This document shows, in pieces, positions 7,708 through 16,130 of a DNA stretch of 64,000 bases (position 1 is its first letter; each line of letters begins with the position of its first letter). This stretch comes from Mesorhizobium_K quangtriensis (lineage in GTDB: Bacteria > Pseudomonadota > Alphaproteobacteria > Rhizobiales > Rhizobiaceae). A program made the translations under genes and the position numbers. Under the pieces are notes generated by a model. That model searched no databases, was not told where the DNA came from, and saw only the letters and a list, made by a program, of their open reading frames with translations. The stretch is taken from the NCBI RefSeq assembly GCF_040081925.1, contig NZ_JBEBMF010000001.1:1700067-1764066 (forward strand), given 5' to 3'.

Positions 7708-8812
7708 TCGGTGCGTAGGTCCTCAGGAAGTTCTTCACCGGCTTGGCGCGATGGTAGATCTGCGCCACGGCGTATCCTGCCACCGAAAAGGTTTTCGTAT
7801 GGTTGCGCAGTTGCGTTTCCTCGACGCGGAAATGCGTCTTGTAGCCGGTGTTGCCGAGGCCCATGTCGAAGCTGCGATGGCCCTGGGCGAAGCGCTGCTT
7901 GATGACCTGGTAGATGAGCTGAATCCCGGGAGACTGCTTGCCGAGCTTTTCCATGTCCGCGCCGATCAGGACGGCATGGAATTCGCCGTCGCCGGTTGGG
8001 CCGAACAGCAGCGCTGCGGGCTGTCCGGCGACGTAGCTGACATAGGTGGCGGCTTCGCCGCTCTCCAGACCGGCAATCGCATAGTCACGGTAAAAGTCGA
8101 AATAGACCGGGTTGCTCAGCAGATCGCCGTCGAAGCGGCTTGAGCGCCAGGTGAGCAGCATATCGAACGCATGCCGCACCTCGTCGGCGCTTGCCGTAAG
8201 CCGATGCTCATAGCCGCCGAATTCGCGGTCGGTCTGCCGTTGCAGGCGGCCGAGTTCCTTGGAGAATTTGCGCCGGATCGTTCGGCGCTGCCATTCCTCG
8301 AAATCGTCGCCGACGTCGCTGTGGTAGGCCGCGTTGTCGGTCGGACTGCTGGTGGATTTGCGCAGGAGCAGCCCGACGTCAAAGTCGTCGTCGCGCACCT
8401 TGCGGAACATGACGATGTCGCAGCTCTTCAGTTCGGCCTCGATCCGCCTCACGAGGAAGGGGTCGGCCGCGATGGCGGCAAGCGCGCTCCGGTCGCCCAC
8501 GATCGAATTGTAGTCGCAGACGCCAAAATCGGCGGGCGAGAGGATGCGGATGCCACGGCTGCGCTGCAGCACGAACGGGATGAGGGCAATGAGGGAGCGA
8601 TCGGCGCGGCTGCGCACGGTCAGCGTACGCTGCTGCGCACCGAGGTTTGGCGCGAGCCGCCGGTGGACCATGTCCATCCACAGCGGCGCCTGGAACGCGG
8701 TTGCCCGATCCGGCCCGTAGAAGGCGCGGTATTCATCCGACAGGAAGTCGAACGTCGTCTCGATACGCACATCCGCATCGAGCCGGAATGAAGACTGGTC
8801 GATCGACGACAA
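7697..8812 (-). CDS. FemAB/BioF2-like acyltransferase (GNAT, Acetyltransf_6), TTG start
   Basis: The frame is open to 8944, but that would overlap the upstream cupin_8 gene by 100 bases. A TTG at 8812 with GGAAGG seven bases before it gives a tidy 371-residue protein, so I choose it; no ATG fits. The C-terminal half has the BioF2-like GNAT pattern seen in polysaccharide loci, including R-x-S-R-F-D-G, a YDxYRDYAI-like helix, GQPAALLFG and a GIQLIYQVIKQ strand-helix. The likely job is to acylate an amino sugar or add an aminoacyl group to a polysaccharide precursor. A second member of the family lies two genes upstream. Confidence 0.8.
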   Translation of the reverse strand: MSSIDQSSFRLDADVRIETTFDFLSDEYRAFYGPDRATAFQAPLWMDMVHRRLAPNLGAQQRTLTVRSRADRSLIALIPFVLQRSRGIRILSPADFGVCDYNSIVGDRSALAAIAADPFLVRRIEAELKSCDIVMFRKVRDDDFDVGLLLRKSTSSPTDNAAYHSDVGDDFEEWQRRTIRRKFSKELGRLQRQTDREFGGYEHRLTASADEVRHAFDMLLTWRSSRFDGDLLSNPVYFDFYRDYAIAGLESGEAATYVSYVAGQPAALLFGPTGDGEFHAVLIGADMEKLGKQSPGIQLIYQVIKQRFAQGHRSFDMGLGNTGYKTHFRVEETQLRNHTKTFSVAGYAVAQIYHRAKPVKNFLRTYAPNVR

Positions 8813-8844
8813 TGCTTTCGTCCTTCCCGCCGGCAGGGGCGCCG

Positions 8845-9780
8845 TCAGCGTATGCTCGTGCGCCCGAGGCTGGAGCTGGCGTCGATGCGGAAATCGCGCT
8901 TCTTCACCACGTCGCCGTCGATCTGCTTGCCGAACTTCTTCCACGCGAAGGCGGCGGCTGCCTTCGGATAGACATGCAGGCCGCGCGCCGTGGTGGAGCC
9001 GTTCTTGAAGCCGACAGTCCGGCGCAGGACGCCGTTGCCGTAGTGGACCGCATAGGAGTTCCAGATTTCCTTCGTCCAGTGCTCCATCGTCACGGAGATG
9101 TTCAGGCAGTCATGGTTGTGGACGCGGTGCGGCGCATAGAGCGGCCAGGTCACCATTTCGCCCGGCTTCAGGTCGACCACCGTCGCGTAGTCGTCGAACC
9201 ACTTCTCGTAGGGCATGTCCTCGCCGGTCTCGCGCAGCAGGATCTTCTCGATGTTGCGCGGCTTGATGAAGATTTCCGAGCGCGGATAGATGTAGACGCT
9301 CTTGCTGCCCTCGATCTGCCAGAGCGACTGGCCCTGGATGTCGGCGTGGTAGAAGACGTTGGCGTTGGGCGAGGAGATCAGGACGCCGAGGTTGCGCTTG
9401 AAGGTGCTGAACCCGGGCATGCGCGCCTCGAACTCCCCAAACACTTCGTCCAGCAGCTTCTTGTATTCGGGCGCCCAGTCCATGACGCGGCGGATGTTCA
9501 TCCACATGCGTCCCTTCTCGATCGCCTGTATGGCCTCGAGGCCAGTGGCGGTGCCGAGTTCGCCTTCCATCGTCTTGGGATCGTCGATTTCGGTGCCGCG
9601 CGCGCGAATGCCGAGGTGCTCGGCCGGGCAGCGTTCGATGACGCGCCCCAGCGCCTCGCGGCTGAACAACCCCGTCTCGATCAGACGGTGGTTGAGCTTG
9701 ACCAGCTCCACGCCGAACAACTCGGCATGACGCGGCTCCCAGTTGGAGATGATGTCGTTTTGCATGACCATGGAGTTCAT
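8845..9780 (-). CDS. Cupin_8/JmjC-like protein (putative Fe(II)/2-oxoglutarate oxygenase)
   Basis: The 311-residue product starts at an ATG with AAGGAG nine bases before it. The core (about residues 140-240) shows F-Y-H-A-D followed by G-x-S-L-W-x-I-x-G-x-K and, about 65 residues later, W-P-L-Y-A-P-H-R-V-H-N. These fit the HxD...H iron triad of cupin_8/JmjC hydroxylase-like proteins. Members of this group hydroxylate proteins or small molecules, but similar genes in polysaccharide loci have no assigned role. Its place between two acyltransferases of the same operon suggests modification of the glycan or its carrier. The 254-base stretch upstream (9781-10034) holds no gene and probably its promoter. 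Confidence 0.72.
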   Translation of the reverse strand: MNSMVMQNDIISNWEPRHAELFGVELVKLNHRLIETGLFSREALGRVIERCPAEHLGIRARGTEIDDPKTMEGELGTATGLEAIQAIEKGRMWMNIRRVMDWAPEYKKLLDEVFGEFEARMPGFSTFKRNLGVLISSPNANVFYHADIQGQSLWQIEGSKSVYIYPRSEIFIKPRNIEKILLRETGEDMPYEKWFDDYATVVDLKPGEMVTWPLYAPHRVHNHDCLNISVTMEHWTKEIWNSYAVHYGNGVLRRTVGFKNGSTTARGLHVYPKAAAAFAWKKFGKQIDGDVVKKRDFRIDASSSLGRTSIR

Positions 9781-10034
9781 TTCGGCGCACTCCTTCTCAG
9801 CCTCGCGACGCCGCTCGCGAAACCTTAACGATCTACTTGCCCGGAACCGAGGTCTTGTCCGCCTTGTGAAACCGGGAGATGACGGAAAGCAGATGCTGAA
9901 TAGCGCGAAAGTCGCGCGGAATGGGTAAATACCGCGCCCGAACTTGAAGCGCCAGTTAAGATTTCGTTAAAGGCCGGCGGCCGATTTGAATAAAGTTTGC
10001 CATGCTTGAGTAACCTTCGTCTCTGAGGCCGCTC

Positions 10035-11276
10035 TCAGTCTCGACTGAGCCCAAGTCGCTGCCCCAGCCGCGCGAGGCGTTCCAGATGATGGTGCAGGGT
10101 AGGCCGGTCGACAGCCAGACGCCGCAGCCGCCGTCGCAGGGCTGCTTCCACCGTCACCGGCAGACCTAGCGGCGAAAGCGCTTCCTGATATTCGAAAAGC
10201 TCAAACGTCTCTGCGTCGAAGCGGCTCTTGTAGGACAGCGACCCCACGCTGAGGTCGAAGACACGATACCCCTCGTCGGCACACCACCGCAGCGTCGTGT
10301 AGATTGCGACCAGACCCGGCGAGCCGGACTGCGTTTCCTTGCAGTCGCTGATCGCCGGGGCAATGAGCGTGAAAACGTCGTTGCAGGTGAAACCATAGAC
10401 GATCGCCACGGGCCGGTCGCCGGTGCGCAGTGTCAACAGACGAGCGGGTGGGTTTTCGACGTTTCTGTCGGCCAGCGACCGGTAGAACGAGACAATGTGC
10501 GGATCGAGCATCGCGTCGCGGCGGCCAAGATCCGAGAACCGCGCCCTGCGGAACGCGACCAGCGTTTCCATAGCGGCGTCGACCTCGTCGTTGGTCTTGG
10601 CCTCACTGAAGGTCACGGGACCGAGTTGCGTCAGTTTCTTCGATTTGCGGCGAACTTCGCGCGCCACGGAAACCCTGTCGACGTCCAGCGATGAGCCATC
10701 GGGATGGCGCAGGGAGAGCGTCGTGGCGCTCGCGCCCATGGGCTTCAGGAAGTCGGCTCCCGTCAGCGCGTGGGGCACGCCAAACAGCAGGCGGGGCGTC
10801 TTCTTGAAGCTGACCGCATGGATGCCGGGTACAGCCTTGACCGATGCGCGCCAAAGGCTCGCGGTTTGCTTCGCCGACAGCGGCTCTGCTGGAAAGAACG
10901 CCGGCGCGAAATAGTCGGTGATACCGAGATCGAGCCCCTCGAGGACGACCACACCGAACTTGCGGCGGCGGATGAACGGGAAGAGGGCGATCGGTTCGCC
11001 CGCCCTGTCGACCACACCGACAAGGGCGAGACTGTCGGGAGCACTCAACAGATGGTGCTGGACAGCGTCCAGGAAGCGCGAGCCAAGGAAGATGTTCCGG
11101 TTCGTCGCCTCCGCGAGGGTGAAGAACGGGTCGGAAGTTCCCGTCAGCAACCGGGCGACGAAACGACCGTCATCGGATGTTTGCCGGCTTGCCGTGCGAT
11201 TGACGGCCCGACCGTCTGTCTCGATCTTGCGGTGGTTGTCATCGGCCATGCGGTTGACGCCCGATACTGCTGACAC
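10035..11276 (-). CDS. Second FemAB/BioF2-like acyltransferase of the polysaccharide locus
   Basis: This protein has 413 residues. The GTG start at 11276 is supported by AGAGGA seven bases before it; an ATG nine codons later is an alternative. The N-terminal about 35 residues are polar and probably disordered. The central and C-terminal parts match the BioF2-like GNAT fold: an L-F-P-F-I-R-R-R-K-F-G-V strand, RRKSKKL basic helix, A-R-F-S-D-L-G, D-R-P-V-A-I-V-Y-G-F, and a C-terminal F-D-L-S-V-G-S-L-S-Y-K-S-R-F. It is only a distant paralogue of the gene at 7.7-8.8 kb. An acyl or aminoacyl transfer step in glycan decoration is inferred from family and context. Confidence 0.75.
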   Translation of the reverse strand: MSAVSGVNRMADDNHRKIETDGRAVNRTASRQTSDDGRFVARLLTGTSDPFFTLAEATNRNIFLGSRFLDAVQHHLLSAPDSLALVGVVDRAGEPIALFPFIRRRKFGVVVLEGLDLGITDYFAPAFFPAEPLSAKQTASLWRASVKAVPGIHAVSFKKTPRLLFGVPHALTGADFLKPMGASATTLSLRHPDGSSLDVDRVSVAREVRRKSKKLTQLGPVTFSEAKTNDEVDAAMETLVAFRRARFSDLGRRDAMLDPHIVSFYRSLADRNVENPPARLLTLRTGDRPVAIVYGFTCNDVFTLIAPAISDCKETQSGSPGLVAIYTTLRWCADEGYRVFDLSVGSLSYKSRFDAETFELFEYQEALSPLGLPVTVEAALRRRLRRLAVDRPTLHHHLERLARLGQRLGLSRD

Positions 11277-11427
11277 GTCCGAATCCTCTTTTGGAGCCGG
11301 ACAACGCTCTCCGACAAGATGTCGATAGCCCCTGCGCGTCGCGGGAGGGTAAACGCGACGGGCAGATTTCCCCGATGGCTGCCCGGGTGGCTAATGAAAG
11401 ATTAAGACGGCTCGCCGAGGCCGGGGC

Positions 11428-13092
11428 TCAGCCGCGCGAGTGGCGCGGACCTCGATCCAACGTGCCGTCCGCCTCACGCATTGTCTGAGCCATCATGAGC
11501 AGGGGCTTTGCGGACGCCGGCGTATTGGTCTGGAGCGGCGGCTGTTCTGGCATTTCCGCCCGATTCGAAGAAGGTCTTTCCTTCATCGCGACGGCATCCT
11601 GCCGGTCTATCATGAGCAAGGCGTTGCTGGACGAGCGCGGCTTGGTTTCCCGCCGGAGGTCCGTGTCGCCTGTCTTCGGGTTCTGCCGCGTGCCGCCAGT
11701 CGGCGGCGTATCCAACGGCTGTCTGCTTGCAACGCGGGCGGCGCGCACGCTGCGCGGGCGGCGGACGACCGCCATGACGGTCGTCGCGGCGACTAGGCTC
11801 AGCAGTCCCAGAACGGGCGCAAGCAGGACGATCGACGGACGGCTGGATCGCAGCGGCGGCACGGCCGGCGACACCACCTTGACGTTGTCGTTGGCGATCA
11901 GCGCCAGTTCGTCGGTCGTCTTGTTGCGGGCGAGGAATTTCTCGTAGATGTCGCGGTCTGCGGACGCCTCGCGCCGCAGAGCTTCCAGTCGAACCTTGGC
12001 CGCGTCGGTCACAACAGCGCCCGAGCTCATGCCGGCGATGTCGGCCTCGAGCTTCTTCTGGTGGGCCTCGGCGACGTCGAGTTCGCCTTTGAGGCGGCGG
12101 GTGACGTTCTGGCGCTCCTCGCGAATCTGCCGCTCGATGCCGTCGAGCGCCTGCCGCGCCTGAGCGATGCGCGGGTGGCGCGCGCCATAGGTGAGGCTCA
12201 GCTGTTCGAGCTGCTGTTTGAGCTGCGCCTGCTGCTGGCGCAAGAAGGTGAGTTGGGCGGGCTCACCGCTGCGGCCGTCGGAAACCACCAGATCGCCAGC
12301 GCCCTCGCTCGTCTGGCTCTGGTATCGCGCGCGCGCCGCTTCGGTCTCGTTGCGCGCCAGCGCGAGCTGTGCGCTCAGCTCGGTCAACTGGCGCATCTGC
12401 AATGTGTTATTGTCGTCGACGTAGAGGATGCCGTTCTCGGCGGCGAAATCGGCGACGGCTTTTTCGGAGTCGTTGAGCTTGCGGCGCAGCTCGACCAGCC
12501 GTTCGGAAAGTGCGCGCGCTGCAGACTCGGTCGCCTGCCGGAGGGAAGCGTTCTGCGCATCGGCGAATTCATCGGCGACGCTGTTGGCGATGCGGGCGGC
12601 TTCCTCCGCCGTCTCGGCCTTGAAGGAAATCTCGACCAGATAGGTAGCACCCTTGCGCTCGACCGAGAGGTTGCTCTTGAACTTGGCGAGCGCCTTGAGC
12701 TGATCTTCCTCGGAGAGCCGGTTCTCGACATCGCCCAGCATGCCGAGCTTGTCCATGACGGCGAGCAGGAAACCGTCGGAGCGCATGATCTGCACCATGC
12801 TTTCCAGCACAGCCGCGTCGCTGCCGATGGGCTGCAACACGTCTTCCTGCAACGTCACCTGCTGGTTGCGCGGATCGACCAGAACGGTCGCAGTTGCCCG
12901 GTAGGGAAACGGAACCAGCGAGAAGAGCACGATTCCGACTACGGTAAGAAGGATGGCGATCGCGATGATCCGGACCAGATTGTCGAGCACGAAACGAAGG
13001 AGCGACAGCGGATCGACGGCGCCCGCCGTCTGACCGGAGCTGGCGCGCCGGTTGCTGTTCATCGTTTCGGGCATATCCCAATCGGAACTCAT
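11428..13092 (-). CDS. Wzz/GumC-type chain-length determinant (PCP), kinase-less
   Basis: The protein has 554 residues starting at the ATG at 13092, which has GGAAGG four bases before it; a GTG four codons upstream is less likely. TM1 is at about residues 40-65. A long periplasmic part with heavy coiled coil (about 190-390, many Q/E/R heptads such as QQQAQLKQQLEQL) follows, then TM2 near 430-450. The Pro-rich segment before TM2 (V-V-S-P-A-V-P-P) is the usual PCP signature. The C-terminal about 110 residues are low-complexity with no Walker A, Walker B or Tyr tail, so it lacks the BY-kinase of Wzc. It should control chain length and link polymerisation to export. Confidence 0.88.
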   Translation of the reverse strand: MSSDWDMPETMNSNRRASSGQTAGAVDPLSLLRFVLDNLVRIIAIAILLTVVGIVLFSLVPFPYRATATVLVDPRNQQVTLQEDVLQPIGSDAAVLESMVQIMRSDGFLLAVMDKLGMLGDVENRLSEEDQLKALAKFKSNLSVERKGATYLVEISFKAETAEEAARIANSVADEFADAQNASLRQATESAARALSERLVELRRKLNDSEKAVADFAAENGILYVDDNNTLQMRQLTELSAQLALARNETEAARARYQSQTSEGAGDLVVSDGRSGEPAQLTFLRQQQAQLKQQLEQLSLTYGARHPRIAQARQALDGIERQIREERQNVTRRLKGELDVAEAHQKKLEADIAGMSSGAVVTDAAKVRLEALRREASADRDIYEKFLARNKTTDELALIANDNVKVVSPAVPPLRSSRPSIVLLAPVLGLLSLVAATTVMAVVRRPRSVRAARVASRQPLDTPPTGGTRQNPKTGDTDLRRETKPRSSSNALLMIDRQDAVAMKERPSSNRAEMPEQPPLQTNTPASAKPLLMMAQTMREADGTLDRGPRHSRG

Positions 13093-13335
13093 CACGCCTT
13101 CCACAAGATGCGCGTGCGCAAGGGTTCGCGAACCGTCGGCGGGTTAATCATGACCGAACCGTAAACAGGAATGCTGAATGGGGAGTTAACCAATCAGACA
13201 GGTTGCAGCTGTAGCATGGCGACTAGATCGCAATATCGACCGGATTTTGGCGCAGCTTTCGCCAGCCGCGCAGGATAGGCGGTTTTCGTTGTCCCTAGGG
13301 CGGCCTCCCGCCGGTACAGTCACCCAGGAGCTTGC

Positions 13336-14874
13336 ATGGCCGTCGCGGCCGCCGACAACCACGATCTTCAGGAGCGCGCCTCCGCTGCGGCCGAGAATTT
13401 CGCCAACGCGGTTCTCTCGGTCGCAGTGGCTGCGGTCATCACGGCAGTGCCGGTGTTTGCGCATATCATCCATCCCGCACTGGGCATCGTGTCGGCAGCA
13501 CTGCTGGCAGGGCTCTGCGCCTGGCGCATGCCGCAGATCGCGATCGTGGTGATCTTCTTCGCTTTCCTCTTCCAGAACACATTCGTCTCGCTTGCCGTCA
13601 ACAGCGTCACCAGCGACGACGAGTTCGACATCATACGCGGCTACAACTTCGTCACGCTGGCGGTCGTCTGGCTGGTGCTTACTGCCGGCTTTCTCCTGGA
13701 CTGGAACAGGCGGAACCGGGCGGCCGATCCCTTCGTGAAGATGCTCGTCGGCGTCTATGCCATCCTTGGCATCTATTTCCTGCTCGGTTTCGCCCTCTAC
13801 GGCATGACCGCGATCATCTACCTCCGGAACATCGTCACGCCGTTCCTGCTCTTCCAGATCTGCATGATCGCCTTCCTGAGGCAGCCGGTGCGGCTTGGCC
13901 AGGCGCTGACCATCCTGTCGGTTCTTCTCGTGATCTGCGGATTCGCGGAGTTCTTCTGGCGCGAGACATGGCTCGACCTCACCAACGGCTACGCCTTCTG
14001 GGAGCGGGCGGCCGGGCCGAATTACATCACGATGGCGTACGACAAGAAATTCGCCGAGACCGGCATCGTCGCGACCGGCTTTCTCGACAACATCAGGATA
14101 ACGCTGTTCAACTCGCCGCTGTTCGCGGACTACGAGATACAGGTCATGCGGCTGTTCGGCCCGAACATGCACGCCATCAGCTTCGCTTATGCACTCTGCT
14201 TCCTCGCTGTTTTCGCGCTCTATCGCGGCCGGTTCGTGATCAGCGTGGCGCTTCTGGCGCTGCTGGTGCTGACAAGCGCCAAGGGGCCGCTGATCCTGTT
14301 CCTGCTGGTGGCGGTCGCCTGGATGCTATTCAGGCTGTTCGGCGCAGTCTTCGCCTTCGCGTGTCTTGGCCTTGCGCTGGCCGTTTATGCGGTGGCCGGA
14401 ATCAAGTTCGGTCTCGACATCGGCGACTACCACGCCATAGGCTTCATGGGCGGCGTGCACGAGTTCCTCACCAATCCCATCGGTCGCGGCATCGGCGCGG
14501 GGGGCAACCTCTCGTCGGAGTTCACGTCCATAGACTGGCCTGCGGCACAGGCGGCTGGGCGCACGCCCTTTGCCGTGGAGAGCGCCGTTGGTGTGCTGAT
14601 GTCGCAGATCGGGGTTTTCGCCTTCGTGGTGATCGGCGCCTATGTCTGGATTGCCTGGCGCGTATTGCGGATCGCGCGTGAGACCGGCAACGACCTGCAC
14701 GCGGCGGCGGCTTTTGCGCTTGCGGCGATCGTCGTGACGGGCCTTTTTCAGGAAGAGGCTTATTTCGCGCCGCTGGCGCTTGCCGTGTTCATGGCGCTGG
14801 CGGGCATGATCGTCGGAGCGGCCGGTCGCGCCGGCCTGCTCGACCAACATGCCCGTCCGCCAACCCTTTCTTGA
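13336..14874 (+). CDS. O-antigen ligase/polymerase-like membrane protein (Wzy-like)
   Basis: The ATG at 13336 has AGGAG five bases before it. The 512-residue product has about 11-12 hydrophobic helices and a large polar loop at about 215-290, then the VLTSAKGPLILFLLVAVAW region typical of Wzy_C polymerases and ligases. It faces away from the chain-length gene across a 243-base shared upstream region (13093-13335) that should hold the promoters of both operons. It probably polymerises the repeat unit delivered by the flippase. Sequence in this family diverges strongly, so ligase activity cannot be ruled out. Confidence 0.8.
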   Translation: MAVAAADNHDLQERASAAAENFANAVLSVAVAAVITAVPVFAHIIHPALGIVSAALLAGLCAWRMPQIAIVVIFFAFLFQNTFVSLAVNSVTSDDEFDIIRGYNFVTLAVVWLVLTAGFLLDWNRRNRAADPFVKMLVGVYAILGIYFLLGFALYGMTAIIYLRNIVTPFLLFQICMIAFLRQPVRLGQALTILSVLLVICGFAEFFWRETWLDLTNGYAFWERAAGPNYITMAYDKKFAETGIVATGFLDNIRITLFNSPLFADYEIQVMRLFGPNMHAISFAYALCFLAVFALYRGRFVISVALLALLVLTSAKGPLILFLLVAVAWMLFRLFGAVFAFACLGLALAVYAVAGIKFGLDIGDYHAIGFMGGVHEFLTNPIGRGIGAGGNLSSEFTSIDWPAAQAAGRTPFAVESAVGVLMSQIGVFAFVVIGAYVWIAWRVLRIARETGNDLHAAAAFALAAIVVTGLFQEEAYFAPLALAVFMALAGMIVGAAGRAGLLDQHARPPTLS

Positions 14875-14921
14875 GGTTTTTCTGGTCCTTTTGACCGGAA
14901 TTCGTTACCGGCGCGCCTGAA

Positions 14922-16130
14922 ATGAATAAAAAACCGATTCGCGGACCGATCCGTCTGCTGTTCATCCAGACCCAGGCCGAAATGGCCGGCGCGCAGGAGA
15001 TTTCGCGCCTGCTCGGCGACGGTCTGGGACGCGAGCGTCGTCTCAACGGCGAGCCGGAATTCGAAATCCACCACCTGTTCTTCTATCGCAAGACTTCCGC
15101 CTTCGACCGCTGGCGCAACGTGCATTTCTGCCTGGAAGACAGCCCGAAGGGGCCGTTCTCGCTCATCGCCTTCATGTCCAAGCTCGTGAAGATGATAAGG
15201 CGCATCCAGCCCGACGTGCTGCTGACGTTCCAGCACTACGGTAACATTTTTGGGGCGCCGGCCGGGCGGCTGGCAGGCGTCCCCGTCATTGTCGCGAACC
15301 ATGTGTCGGCACCCGCGACCATCTCGACCGCCACCCGCGCCATAGACAAGGCTCTTGGCCTGATGGGAGTCTACGACGTCATCACCGTCAACTCAAACGA
15401 GACTTGGCGAACCTACCAGTCCTACCCCGAGCGCTACCGCAAGCACCTCGTCCACGTGCCGCACGGTTTCGAGGACAAGTCGGTGAATGTCGGCCGTCAG
15501 GAGGCGAGGGCGGCGTTCGGCTTGCCGGCAGGCGTCCCGCTCATCGGCTCGGTCGCGCGGCTGCATCCGCTGAAGCAGCTGGATGCGGCCATCGAGGTCA
15601 TTGCGCGCCGTCCGGCCCTGCATCTGGCCATCGCCGGTCAGGGGCCTGATGAAGGGCGCTTGCGGACGATCGCGCAGGATCTTGGTGTGTCCGATCGCGT
15701 CCATCTCATCGGCGACATGCCACCGCAGAAGGTCGGCCTGTTCCTGGCTGGGCTCAACGTCTTCGTCTTTCCCTCGGCGGCCGAAACCTTCGGGCTTGCC
15801 GCCGTCGAGGCTGCGCAGGCCGGCATCCCCGTCGTCGCCAACGACCTTGCCGTCCTGCGAGAGGTGCTGACGATCAACGGCGAGCCCTGTGCGCTCTTCG
15901 CCGACGCGTCCAACATCGACGACCTCGCAGCCAAGATCGACATTGTTTTCCGCGATCACCAGCAGGCGGCGCGTATGGTGGCGCTGGGGCGCAAGCTTGC
16001 CGGGCTCTATTCCGTGGAGAGCATGGTCGACGCATATGCCGGCATCATCCGCAACACGCTTGGTTCGAGTGCGGGCGATGCAGCCGGAACGCTCGGGCCG
16101 CAGGCCGCCGCCCTGCGCTCGCCGCGCTGA
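14922..16130 (+). CDS. GT4-family glycosyltransferase
   Basis: The protein has 402 residues and a GT-B fold. The N-terminal domain begins with I-R-L-L-F-I-Q-T-Q-A-E-M-A-G-A-Q-E, the acceptor-side loop. The C-terminal domain starts near residue 200 with GSVARLHPLKQLD and holds the E-x7-E motif of retaining GT4 enzymes (ETFGLAAVE), followed by G-I-P-V-V-A. No signal peptide or TM segment is seen, so it acts on the cytoplasmic face on the lipid-linked glycan. The stop overlaps the next start by one base (TGATG), so the two genes are coupled. Confidence 0.9.
   Translation: MNKKPIRGPIRLLFIQTQAEMAGAQEISRLLGDGLGRERRLNGEPEFEIHHLFFYRKTSAFDRWRNVHFCLEDSPKGPFSLIAFMSKLVKMIRRIQPDVLLTFQHYGNIFGAPAGRLAGVPVIVANHVSAPATISTATRAIDKALGLMGVYDVITVNSNETWRTYQSYPERYRKHLVHVPHGFEDKSVNVGRQEARAAFGLPAGVPLIGSVARLHPLKQLDAAIEVIARRPALHLAIAGQGPDEGRLRTIAQDLGVSDRVHLIGDMPPQKVGLFLAGLNVFVFPSAAETFGLAAVEAAQAGIPVVANDLAVLREVLTINGEPCALFADASNIDDLAAKIDIVFRDHQQAARMVALGRKLAGLYSVESMVDAYAGIIRNTLGSSAGDAAGTLGPQAAALRSPR

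Noticed and set aside
13332..14681. 449-residue ORF in another frame of the polymerase gene
   Set aside because: Arg-rich and hydrophilic, it is the out-of-frame reading of a membrane protein whose own frame has a good start and TM pattern.
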